A DNA stretch of 33,444 bases, from positions 116,225 through 149,668 of the forward strand of contig NZ_JAECZC010000016.1 in NCBI RefSeq assembly GCF_016056305.1, in the 5' to 3' direction. Of the stretch, positions 23,930 to 32,163 are shown one piece after another (the first letter of the stretch is position 1; each line of letters begins with the position of its first letter). Below the pieces are notes generated by a model that saw only the letters and a list, made by a program, of their open reading frames with translations, was not told the origin of the DNA and made no database searches. Both the position numbers and the translations under genes were made by a program. Source of the stretch: Amazonocrinis nigriterrae CENA67 (GTDB lineage: Bacteria > Cyanobacteriota > Cyanobacteriia > Cyanobacteriales > Nostocaceae).

Positions 23930-25033
23930 ACCCCTACGTAATTAAGTCGGCACTATAACCATGAATGAGTTCATAATCACAACTTCCTCAAATTGTCCAC
24001 CACATATCAAGCACAGCCTGTGATTTTCGAGCTTTAAGGAAGCGATCGCCAAGAGCCAAAAATCGAGAAAATCTTAACAATTTCTCATCTGGCATCAGCC
24101 TAGCGGGTCTAATAGCCATCAGTTATAAATATCAAGATTCGGTAAAGATTCAGTAGTTATGTCACTCTCCTCATTTTCTTAATTATTCTTAACTTTCCCA
24201 TCGAGATCTAACTATAGCAGAATATGCTGAGTCATCCGTCATAAGAAATACATTTTCCTTTGAAAACTTCTTAATCAATACCCTGTTTAAGGTAGTTATT
24301 TATACTTAAAATGTCTTTGTTTGATATATTCATGAATAAGTCATCTATCGGAAGAAATATATTCTAAATTTTTTATTGTCTTAATTTTCTACCAAATGAA
24401 ATAAAAAATGTTAAAAATACATGTATTGCCAAATACAAAAAAGATAATTCAGGCAGCGTCTAGTAGTAACATTAAGACTGGTAGAATTTTATAATTAGCT
24501 TTAAAAAAATTTCCCAATTTGATTTGTATCGAATTAGCATAGACTAAGTAGGTAGACATTATTAAATATAAAATGCCGACTACAGAAACTTCCTCACTGA
24601 CAGGCTTTTGCCTTCTGCTTCCTGCTTCACAGTTAGTTGCATGATATGGATTGTAAGTTCCATACTTAATAATGATAAATCAATGTTAAACTCAATCTGA
24701 TACAATTGACTGAAATTCCATAATCAAGCCTTAACCTGATTTTTTAGCCAATAGAGTCAAATATAAACGAAAGAATTGACATTCTCATCAAAAGATTTTT
24801 CATTGCAAACAGGTTCTTATTTTTCGTATTCTAATCTTTAGAAGCACAGCCTTGATTATTTGACTTTTCTCAAGAACTTTTGCGGCAATAGGCTTGGAAG
24901 CAGCAACTGATGGTCTTTCGACTAGTATCAAACAAAGCCGTAAAAATACACAGATTTTTTTGTATTAAATATTTCAGTAGTAAAAAGCTCAGCTCTCTAG
25001 TTGAGTACCAGCATTTGGAATTAAGTGAAAGCA
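23930..25033. other. 1.1-kb divergent intergenic region between the sensor kinase and scyA
   Basis: A/T-rich DNA expected to hold the promoters of the kinase gene and of the scyA run, with long leaders. I find no clear -35/-10 pair. Weak candidates are TATGGA/TCCATA 8 nt apart (24645-24664) and GAATTGACATTC (near 24774). A CCTTCTGCTTCCTGC repeat fragment lies near 24611. A 62-codon minus-strand frame (24870-25058) overlaps the scyA start and looks spurious. AraC-type regulators bind asymmetric direct repeats, and I could not identify a convincing pair by eye. Confidence 0.5.
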
Positions 25034-26926
25034 ATGAGTAAAAACTATACAAGTTCAAAGTCCCCCCTCATAACCACTGAGGTATACAAGGAATTTTCAC
25101 CAAACAGCAAGTATATAGAATCTGCGTCAGATGATTCCCATCAGCTTGATACCTTAGAAAAGAATGCAGGAACTCAATCTTTATTGCATAACGAAACAGC
25201 CCCAACACTTTCAGTTGCAGATGCTGTAGCCCAGATGCTAGGAAGTTTGGGAGTAGGCTATGCATTCGGCGTTGCAGGGGGTGCAATGGCCAGCCTTTGG
25301 GGTGCGCTGTCAAATAGCAGCATAGAAGTGTTGAACTTTCGCCATGAAGCTGGGGCTGCTTTTGCCGCAGCCGAAGCCTACTTTGCCAGCAACCGCCCCA
25401 CCGTCGTGTTCACCACAGCAGGGCCGGGTATCACCAACGCCCTAACAGGCTTATTTGCTGCCCGTGGTGAAGGTGCAAAGATAATTTTATTGTCGGCTTG
25501 TACTTCAGCACCACAGCGTGGACGCTGGGCAATTCAGGAAACCAGCACCTACACATTACCTAGTGGAGGAATCTTTACTCCAGGAGCATTATTCAACTAT
25601 GCAATCACCGTTGAATCTGCTGCACAACTTCCGCAAATTTTTCGCAAACTGGCGCTAGCTTTAGCGCAACCAGGAGGATTTGTTGCACATTTGAGTATTC
25701 CCACCGCTGTGCAGACCAGCTTAGTTGAAGATGTATCTTGGCCACAACTAGATATAGCTGCCTCTGCGATCGCACCTCATAAACAAGCGATCGCCAAATC
25801 TGTAGAATTACTATCTGCTGGCCCCTTTGCCATCTGGGTAGGTTTCGGTGCGCGTCATGCAGCAGAAGAAATCCGCCAACTGGCAGAGAGAACCGGCGCT
25901 GCGGTGATGTGTTCCCCCCGTGGTAAAGGCATCTTTCCCGAAGATCATCCGCAATTTGTAGGTGTCACAGGTTTAGGTGGTCATGCATCAGTCTTTAACT
26001 ACATGCAACAGCAACCGCCACTACGCACCCTCGTACTCGGAACCCGCTTAGGCGAACCGACTTCTTTCTGGAGTCCGCTGATGGTTCCCAAAGGAGGCTT
26101 CATACATGTAGATATTGACCCAGAAGTTCCAGGAGTAGCTTATCCATACGCTGAAACTTTCTCGGTTCAGTCTGATATCAAAGCCTATGTGCAAGAACTG
26201 TTGCAGCACTTCCCGGACACTCGTGTTGATTCCATACCTTTGTTGCTACCTCGTCCAGAACGCGAAAGCGTAGCACTAGATTTAGATATAGACTATCCAG
26301 TGCGACCAGAAGTATTAATGGCAGCAATTCAAAAAGTAATTGTTGAGGGGAGTGACGCAGTAGTCATGGCAGAGTGCGGTAACTCCTTTACATGGTCAAC
26401 TCACCTACTGCAATTTCCCCAAACCAATCGTTACCGAGTCAGCACCGGAGTCGGTGCAATGGGTCACGCCGTCACAGGAGTTTTGGGTGCAGCATTAGGG
26501 CGTCAGGGTAAAGCAGTAGCCATTGTAGGCGATGGTGCAATGCTGATGAATAACGAAATCAGCACAGCCGTCAAATATAAGATACCTGCAATCTGGATTG
26601 TACTCAACGATGCACGTTACAACATGTGTCATCAAGGAATGCAAATATTGGGATTAAAAGGTGCAGACGCCACAATGCCAGTAACTAACTTTGCCATGAT
26701 TGCTCGTGGTATGGGTGCAGAAGCAGTTGGTATTGTGAGAGAATCAGACATTGAAGCAGCACTAGAACAAGCGATCGCTTCCAATAGTCCCTTTTTAATC
26801 GACGTAGTGATTGATCCCGATAGACCTGCACCCTCTGGTGGACGTAACAAGAGTTTGGCAGCACAAGGAGTTAAATCAACCCCAGCCAAAACTCCAGCCA
26901 AAGCAGTTTCATTCCCATTAGTTTGA
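25034..26926 (+). CDS. scyA: ScyA, thiamine-diphosphate-dependent acyloin-type coupling enzyme of scytonemin biosynthesis
   Basis: A 630-residue ThDP enzyme related to acetolactate synthase. In the scytonemin pathway it joins indole-3-pyruvate and p-hydroxyphenylpyruvate to form the beta-ketoacid precursor. The N-terminal Pyr domain begins at about residue 58 (TLSVADAVAQMLGSLGVGYAF) and holds the catalytic Glu105 in FRHEAGA. A central domain follows. The C-terminal PP domain has GDGAMLMNNE (from about 499), and the ThDP motif ends at Asn525 in IVLNDARYNM. The first 57 residues are a polar extension absent from ordinary acetolactate synthases. I chose the ATG at 25034 over a GTG three codons upstream. 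It is first in the scyABCDEF run and divergent from the two-component genes, as in N. punctiforme. Confidence 0.95.
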   Translation: MSKNYTSSKSPLITTEVYKEFSPNSKYIESASDDSHQLDTLEKNAGTQSLLHNETAPTLSVADAVAQMLGSLGVGYAFGVAGGAMASLWGALSNSSIEVLNFRHEAGAAFAAAEAYFASNRPTVVFTTAGPGITNALTGLFAARGEGAKIILLSACTSAPQRGRWAIQETSTYTLPSGGIFTPGALFNYAITVESAAQLPQIFRKLALALAQPGGFVAHLSIPTAVQTSLVEDVSWPQLDIAASAIAPHKQAIAKSVELLSAGPFAIWVGFGARHAAEEIRQLAERTGAAVMCSPRGKGIFPEDHPQFVGVTGLGGHASVFNYMQQQPPLRTLVLGTRLGEPTSFWSPLMVPKGGFIHVDIDPEVPGVAYPYAETFSVQSDIKAYVQELLQHFPDTRVDSIPLLLPRPERESVALDLDIDYPVRPEVLMAAIQKVIVEGSDAVVMAECGNSFTWSTHLLQFPQTNRYRVSTGVGAMGHAVTGVLGAALGRQGKAVAIVGDGAMLMNNEISTAVKYKIPAIWIVLNDARYNMCHQGMQILGLKGADATMPVTNFAMIARGMGAEAVGIVRESDIEAALEQAIASNSPFLIDVVIDPDRPAPSGGRNKSLAAQGVKSTPAKTPAKAVSFPLV

Positions 26927-26935
26927 TTTAAATCA

Positions 26936-26978
26936 GTCATTAGTTATTTGTCCTTTGTAAATAGCAATAACTAATGAC
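26936..26978 (+). repeat. 13-bp inverted repeat after scyA (possible attenuator)
   Basis: GTCATTAGTTATT (26936-26948) pairs perfectly with AATAACTAATGAC (26966-26978), loop 17 nt. It starts 10 nt after the scyA stop codon. No T-run follows, so read-through into scyB is likely. Confidence 0.6.
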
Positions 26979-27006
26979 TAATGACTAATGACTAATAACT
27001 AATGAT
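26972..27006. repeat. 7-bp tandem repeat (TAATGAC x5)
   Basis: Three perfect TAATGAC units, then TAATAAC and TAATGAT, in the scyA-scyB gap. The first unit doubles as one arm of the inverted repeat at 26936-26978. Confidence 0.85.
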
Positions 27007-27027
27007 CAATAACCAAGAGTAACCAAA

Positions 27028-28089
27028 ATGCTGCTATTTGAAACTGTTAGAGAAATGGGTCATGAGCAAATTCTCTTCTGTCATGGCAAAAATCCAGACA
27101 TTAGAGCAATTATTGCTATCCATGACACAAGTTTAGGCCCTGCCATGGGAGCTACAAGACTCTTCCCTTATATTAGTGAAGAAGCTGCTTTACAAGATGC
27201 TTTGCGTCTGAGTCGTGGTATGACCTATAAAGCCGCCTGTGCTAATATTCCAGCAGGAGGAGGAAAAGCAGTTATTATTGCTAATCCTGAAAGTAAAACA
27301 GATGACCTATTGAGAGCATATGGACGGTTTGTAGACAGCCTCAATGGACGTTTTATTACAGGACAAGATGTTAATATTACTCCTAACGATGTCAGAACAA
27401 TTGCCAAAGAGACAAAGTATGTAGTTGGCACATCAGAAAAATCTGGCGGCCCTGCACCCATCACATCCTTGGGAGTTTTCCTAGGAATTAAAGCTGCTGT
27501 AGAATTTCGCTGGCGAACCAAAAATCTTGAAGGCATGAAAGTTGCAGTTCAAGGTTTAGGAAATGTTGGGAAAAACCTCTGTCGGCATTTACATGAGCAT
27601 GGCATAAAACTTTTTGTAACTGATGTGGATGCCGCCAAGGTAGAGGAAGTACAACAGCTATATAATGCTACAGTTGTACCACCAGATGAAATTTACTCAC
27701 TAGATGTAGATATCTTTGCTCCTTGCGCGTTAGGAGGAATTCTTAATAGTCACACAATTCCTTTCTTAAAAGCTCCAATTATTGCTGGTGCAGCTAACAA
27801 CCAATTGGGTAATGAGCAACTACACAGTCAATTACTTGCTAAAAAAGGAATTCTTTATTGCCCCGATTATGTTATTAATGCCGGAGGTCTAATCAACGTT
27901 TATAACGAAATGATTGGTTATGACGAAGAAAAAGCTTTCAAGCAAGTGCATAATATTTATGACACACTGCTAGCAATCTTCAACATTGCTAAACAGCAAG
28001 AAATTACTACTAACGACGCTGCTAAAAGGTTGGCTGAAGACCGGATTAGGAATGCTAAACAAAGCAATTCTAAAAAAGTTGCTGCATAA
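27028..28089 (+). CDS. scyB: ScyB, tryptophan (leucine-type) dehydrogenase of scytonemin biosynthesis
   Basis: A 353-residue Glu/Leu/Phe/Val dehydrogenase family enzyme that oxidatively deaminates L-tryptophan to indole-3-pyruvate with NAD+, supplying ScyA. The two active-site lysines of leucine dehydrogenases are present at the expected positions: Lys68 in GMTYKAA and Lys80 in PAGGGKAV. A catalytic-type Asp lies in GQDVNITPNDV. The NAD-binding Rossmann motif is VAVQGLGNVGKN (about 172-183). Length and layout are those of leucine dehydrogenase. The start is an ATG 101 bp after scyA, with AAGAG just upstream. The tryptophan preference rests on family and cluster knowledge, not on a residue I can point to. 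Confidence 0.95.
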   Translation: MLLFETVREMGHEQILFCHGKNPDIRAIIAIHDTSLGPAMGATRLFPYISEEAALQDALRLSRGMTYKAACANIPAGGGKAVIIANPESKTDDLLRAYGRFVDSLNGRFITGQDVNITPNDVRTIAKETKYVVGTSEKSGGPAPITSLGVFLGIKAAVEFRWRTKNLEGMKVAVQGLGNVGKNLCRHLHEHGIKLFVTDVDAAKVEEVQQLYNATVVPPDEIYSLDVDIFAPCALGGILNSHTIPFLKAPIIAGAANNQLGNEQLHSQLLAKKGILYCPDYVINAGGLINVYNEMIGYDEEKAFKQVHNIYDTLLAIFNIAKQQEITTNDAAKRLAEDRIRNAKQSNSKKVAA

Positions 28090-28130
28090 TTTACTCGCTA
28101 ATTAACTACTATTAATGTCAGGAGTGACTA

Positions 28131-29099
28131 GTGGAAAAAAACACCTTTGCAACATCAGCTTATATTGCTACTTCTCCAAAAAGTGCCTTTGATTATCTTT
28201 GCAGTTTAAAAAACTTAGATGATTGGACGCTTTTTAGCCGGATGAAAGAGCAAGTTGACGAAGATACCTGGCTGGGAAGTGCCTCTGGATATCATAAAAA
28301 TCTCTACTATCACGTCAAAAAACTAGATAGCAAACTTTTCTATGGTATTGAATGGCATTGTGGGTTTGAGTATCAAAAATATTTTCAAGTTTATCCTGTT
28401 TTGCTTTTTCCTCCCGACTATATTGAACCTGGAACTGATGAAAAGGGCGTATACTTTCACTGGCTGAGTTTTGTCGATCCCAAACGGCAAACTCAGATGA
28501 TTATGCAGGGAATTCACACCGTACATACTTCAGAATGTCGTTCTCTCAAAGGCATTTTAGAACGTAAAGCTGGTTTGACTCAAGCAGCAAAAGGGTGTTA
28601 CTTTATTGATACTGATACTATTTATGTCGATGCCCCTATTGAAGTCGCAATTGAATACTTAAAAGACTTGCGGAACATAGATGAGTGGGCGCATTTACTG
28701 CGGCCAGATGGTAAGATTACTACTGATTCTGGTGAATTCAAGGATGAATACGACCAAAAAGTAAAAGTTTCTGTGCGACTGCATAGTTTGAGTAAATATT
28801 ATTTGCTTGAGCAAGAACACTTTTATCCAGAGTACAACTATTATCAACGCTCAGTAGCACTGCTGATTCCAACATCCTATGCTTTTGGTGATCCTGATGC
28901 TTCTGGTTTAATTCTGCATCGAATCACATTTTGGAAAGCAGATAAATCTGTGAGTCACGGCAAACTCCAAATTGAAGACTTTGGCGCTGAAAGCATGAAT
29001 ATTAAACGTCTGCTTGAAGCTAAAGCCGGCAACCTCCAGTCCTTTGACCGTGGAATGAGCTACATACCAAAAACTCCAGAATTAGTTAATAGTCGTTAG
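28131..29099 (+). CDS. scyC: ScyC, cyclase/decarboxylase of scytonemin biosynthesis, internally duplicated
   Basis: A 322-residue cytoplasmic protein. In N. punctiforme ScyC converts the ScyA product by cyclisation and decarboxylation to a tricyclic ketone. The start is a GTG with AGGAG about 7 nt upstream. The sequence shows two similar halves. AFDYLCSLKNLDDWTLFSRM (about 19-38) matches AIEYLKDLRNIDEWAHLLRP (about 173-192). The ends also match: SECRSLKGILERKAG (134-148) and ESMNIKRLLEAKAG (287-300). Each half therefore looks like an SRPBCC/START-like helix-grip unit of about 140 residues. The gene follows scyB by 41 bp and is followed by TCAGTAG/CAGTAGT tandem repeats before scyD. Confidence 0.92.
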   Translation: MEKNTFATSAYIATSPKSAFDYLCSLKNLDDWTLFSRMKEQVDEDTWLGSASGYHKNLYYHVKKLDSKLFYGIEWHCGFEYQKYFQVYPVLLFPPDYIEPGTDEKGVYFHWLSFVDPKRQTQMIMQGIHTVHTSECRSLKGILERKAGLTQAAKGCYFIDTDTIYVDAPIEVAIEYLKDLRNIDEWAHLLRPDGKITTDSGEFKDEYDQKVKVSVRLHSLSKYYLLEQEHFYPEYNYYQRSVALLIPTSYAFGDPDASGLILHRITFWKADKSVSHGKLQIEDFGAESMNIKRLLEAKAGNLQSFDRGMSYIPKTPELVNSR

Positions 29100-29189
29100 T
29101 CAGTGGTCAGTAGTCAGTAGTCAGTAGTAAAGAAAAATAACTGATACCTAACAACTGACAACTAACAAATAACAACTAACAAATAACAA

Positions 29190-30467
29190 ATGAAACCCAA
29201 GCAACTTACCATCACTTTTCTGACTTTTTGTATTGTCGCTTTTTCTGGAATGAAGGCTGCGAAAGCTGCATCTTTTTCCATAGTTGCAGACAATCTTGAT
29301 AATGCAGGAGGTCTGAGCTTTGGCCCTGATGGTAGTCTGTATGTTACAGAGGCGGGGACAGGGGGAAATGATAGTTGCGTTCCACCAGCAAGTGGTGAAG
29401 GTGATTCTTTATGCTATGGTAACAGTGGTGCTGTCACCAAAATTGCCAACGGTACACAACAGCGTATACTTACAGGACTCCCTTCCATAGCCTTACCAAA
29501 TGGTACTGGTGGTGCAGGCCCTCGTGACATCAAATTTGATGCCACAGGCAAAGCTTATGTTCTAATTGGATATGCAGCTGATCCAACATATCGCGATCGC
29601 AATTTAGGCAACACTGACCTAGGAAAAATCATCACTGCCGACTTTAACACCAATTCCTGGACAAGTATTGCAGATTTAGCTAACTATGAACTCGCCAACA
29701 ATCCTGATGGTGGTGAATTAGGTAGCAATCCCTTGGGTTTTTTAATAGATGGCAATAATCTGGTTGTGGCTGATGCAGGTGCAAACGACTTACTTAGAGT
29801 CAAAACTGATGGTAGTAACTTGCAAGCACTGTCTGTATTACCTCAAGACATCTTGACTAATCCAGTCTTTCCGCCTTCTGGTACTCCATCTAACGAACCC
29901 TCACAAGTACCATCTCAAAATGAACCGACAACATCCCAGATTTCTATTCAACCAGTACCCTCAAATGTGGCAAAAGGCCCTGACGGTGCTTATTACGTTA
30001 GCCAATTCACAGGTTTTCCTTTTCCAGAAGGTGGTGCAAAAATCTATCGTGTTGCTGCTGATGGGAAAACAAGCGTTTATGCAGATGGTTTTACCCAACT
30101 AACAGACTTAGAGTTTGATACTGCTGGCAATTTATATGCTTTGCAATATGCTAATCAGTCAGCCTGGAAGGGTAATTTAGAAGGTTCATTAATCAAAATA
30201 GCTGCTGATGGCACTCGTACAACCATTCTTAGTGGCAATGGATTAGAATCGCCTAGTGCCTTGACAATTGCCCCTGATGGTGGATTATACATCACAAATC
30301 GAGGCGATCGCCCAGGTCACGGGCAAGTTCTCAAAATTGAGAATATAACCCCTATTCCTGAACCTAATTCTGCTTTAAGTCTCCTAACATTCGGCGCTTT
30401 AGGTGTTGGTTGGTTGTTAAAAACTAGAAGCACTAAACTCACTCATAGACCGAGTAGTAGCACTTAG
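29190..30467 (+). CDS. scyD: ScyD, exported beta-propeller protein with PEP-CTERM tail
   Basis: A 425-residue ScyD/ScyE-family protein. An N-terminal signal peptide (KQLTITFLTFCIVAFSGMKA, cleaved near AKAA-SFS) directs export. The body contains repeated blade-like units: GGLSFGPDGSLYVTEAG, DIKFDATGKAYVLIG, GPDGAYYVSQFTG, LEFDTAGNLYALQYA and TIAPDGGLYITNRGD. This fits a beta-propeller. The C-terminus has the PEP-CTERM plan: Pro-Glu-Pro in PIPEPNSALS, a hydrophobic helix, then basic residues (KTRSTK). It is a tandem paralogue of scyE. From memory, a scyD mutant of N. punctiforme still made scytonemin, so it may be redundant or accessory. It is predicted to act in the periplasm. Confidence 0.93.
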   Translation: MKPKQLTITFLTFCIVAFSGMKAAKAASFSIVADNLDNAGGLSFGPDGSLYVTEAGTGGNDSCVPPASGEGDSLCYGNSGAVTKIANGTQQRILTGLPSIALPNGTGGAGPRDIKFDATGKAYVLIGYAADPTYRDRNLGNTDLGKIITADFNTNSWTSIADLANYELANNPDGGELGSNPLGFLIDGNNLVVADAGANDLLRVKTDGSNLQALSVLPQDILTNPVFPPSGTPSNEPSQVPSQNEPTTSQISIQPVPSNVAKGPDGAYYVSQFTGFPFPEGGAKIYRVAADGKTSVYADGFTQLTDLEFDTAGNLYALQYANQSAWKGNLEGSLIKIAADGTRTTILSGNGLESPSALTIAPDGGLYITNRGDRPGHGQVLKIENITPIPEPNSALSLLTFGALGVGWLLKTRSTKLTHRPSSST

Positions 30468-30601
30468 GTAAAGAGTTTCAACCCAATATTATTGCCTTTC
30501 AACAAAGGTAATATTTAGCCTGCGTTCCCCTAAAACTAAAATTCGTTGTCTTTAAAACCATAAAAATTTCCACAACTTACTAACTCTTAATCTCCAAAGG
30601 T

Positions 30602-31894
30602 ATGAAACTCAAGTCATTTACCCTTACTCTTTTGACTGTTTGTTTTACAGCTGTAGTCGGCCCAAAAGCAGCTGATGCTGCTACCTTTTCAGTAATTGCT
30701 AATGGTCTTGATAATCCACGCAATATTGGTTTTGGCCCTGACGGCAGTCTTTATGTTACAGAAAGTGGTCGGGGTGGTGATGGTACAGACGGCAGATGCA
30801 TTCCTTCACCTAGCGCCGGATATATTCCTTTATGTGCTGCTCAGAATGGTTCCTTGAGCAAAATTAATCCAGACGGTACAAAAACAACTATAATATCGAA
30901 CCTGACATCTCTAGCATTATCTCCTTCTGGAGAACAAGCAGCTGGGCCTGCGGACATTAAATTTGATGACAAAGGCAACGCTTATCTTTTGACCGGTCTT
31001 GCAGGCGACCCCACCAACCGTGACACCATCTTAAAAAGCCCAGACCTCGGACAACTATATAAAGTAGACTTAAACACAGGTGCGTTAACAAGTCTTGCCG
31101 ATTTTGCAGCTTATGAAACCAAAAATAATCCTGATGGCACAGATTTGATTTCTAACCCCTATGCATTAGCAATTAAAGGTGATACTGCTTATGTCGTTGA
31201 TGGAGGCGGAAACACAATATATTCTGTAGGACTTGATGGCAGCGGTATTAAGAATGTAGCTGCCTTCCCACAAAAAGTTATAGATAGAAATAAACTCGAA
31301 TTTCCAGATTTGGGAGGCACTGATCCATCTACCCTTCCACTCACACAGCAATCAGTACCTACAGGTATAGCAGTTGCCCCCGATGGCAGTTTAACAGTCA
31401 GCGAATACACTTATTTCCCTTATCCAGAAGGTGAAGCACGTGTCTTCAAAGTTAATAGCGATGATTTGTCAATACAAACTATTGCTGATGGCTTCACACA
31501 GTTGACTGGCGTAGCATATGACCCAGAGGGCAATTTGTATGCTTTGCAACACATCAATCATTCTGAATGGAAGGAAATTCAACAAGGTGGTATCATCACT
31601 GGTGATATTAGTGGATCTTTAATCAAAATAGCTCCTGATGGTACTCGCACAACAGTTTGGAAAGGTGATGGACTAGAAGCTGCTTCTGGCATCACTTATC
31701 ATGATGGTAGTTTGTATATCTCAAACCGAGCTAGACTTGCAGGAACAGGACAAGTTATTAAGATTGATCCTAACGCCAGGAAAATTCCTGAATCCGGTTC
31801 TGCGATCGGTTTGATAGCTGTTGGTGCTTTAGGTGCAACCTCAATGATTAAGCGCAAACGTAGCAAAGAATTAATTAAGGCAGAGATTGCCTAA
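30602..31894 (+). CDS. scyE: ScyE, exported beta-propeller protein with PEP-CTERM-like tail
   Basis: A 430-residue paralogue of ScyD with a signal peptide (FTLTLLTVCFTAVVGPKAADAA). Propeller-like units recur: NIGFGPDGSLYVTESG, DIKFDDKGNAYLLTG, AVAPDGSLTVSEYTY, VAYDPEGNLYALQHI and TYHDGSLYISNRA. The C-terminal tail is IPESGSAIGL, a hydrophobic helix, then KRKRSKE: the PEP-CTERM plan with the last Pro of PEP replaced by Ser. From memory, loss of scyE in N. punctiforme blocks scytonemin and leaves a precursor, placing ScyE in the late periplasmic steps. It lies 134 bp after scyD with AAAGGT just before the ATG. Confidence 0.93.
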   Translation: MKLKSFTLTLLTVCFTAVVGPKAADAATFSVIANGLDNPRNIGFGPDGSLYVTESGRGGDGTDGRCIPSPSAGYIPLCAAQNGSLSKINPDGTKTTIISNLTSLALSPSGEQAAGPADIKFDDKGNAYLLTGLAGDPTNRDTILKSPDLGQLYKVDLNTGALTSLADFAAYETKNNPDGTDLISNPYALAIKGDTAYVVDGGGNTIYSVGLDGSGIKNVAAFPQKVIDRNKLEFPDLGGTDPSTLPLTQQSVPTGIAVAPDGSLTVSEYTYFPYPEGEARVFKVNSDDLSIQTIADGFTQLTGVAYDPEGNLYALQHINHSEWKEIQQGGIITGDISGSLIKIAPDGTRTTVWKGDGLEAASGITYHDGSLYISNRARLAGTGQVIKIDPNARKIPESGSAIGLIAVGALGATSMIKRKRSKELIKAEIA

Positions 31895-31949
31895 TATCAT
31901 TTGAATTGGGGATTGGGGACTGGGGATTAGGAAGATTTGAATGAGTTAT

Positions 31950-32004
31950 GTAGAGTGGGCAAAGCGCACCATATTCAGGTTTTGATGGGCAAACCCCACT
32001 CTAC
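31950..32004. repeat. Dispersed inverted repeat GTAGAGTGGG / CCCACTCTAC
   Basis: 10-bp perfect arms 35 nt apart, containing GCAAAGCGCACC, a segment typical of Nostoc dispersed repeats. It lies between scyE and scyF. Confidence 0.65.
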
Positions 32005-32064
32005 GTATATTTCAAAAATCAAGTAGGAACCTTATACAAACCCAGATGAAATCTGACGAATCTT

Positions 32065-32127
32065 AATTACCAATTACCAATTACCAATTACCAATTACCA
32101 ATTACCAATTACCAATTACCAATTACC
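32065..32127. repeat. 7-bp tandem repeat (AATTACC x9)
   Basis: Nine perfect consecutive AATTACC units, ending 36 bp before the scyF start codon. Copy number is likely to vary between strains. Confidence 0.9.
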
Positions 32128-32163
32128 AACTTCTATCAGCTACCAAAGCAGGACTTTAAAAGT

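Noticed and set aside
24645-24664. TATGGA/TCCATA inverted pair as the scytonemin regulator's site
   Set aside because: Six-bp arms in a 1.1-kb A/T-rich gap are expected by chance, and AraC-type proteins usually bind direct, asymmetric sites.
24870-25058. 62-codon minus-strand frame across the scyA start
   Set aside because: Low-complexity composition from A/T-rich DNA; it overlaps the scyA start codon and has no start signal.
25034-28089. scyA and scyB as acetolactate synthase and leucine dehydrogenase of primary metabolism
   Set aside because: The neighbours scyC-scyD-scyE-scyF and the divergent kinase/AraC pair identify the scytonemin cluster, and ScyA has an extra N-terminal extension.
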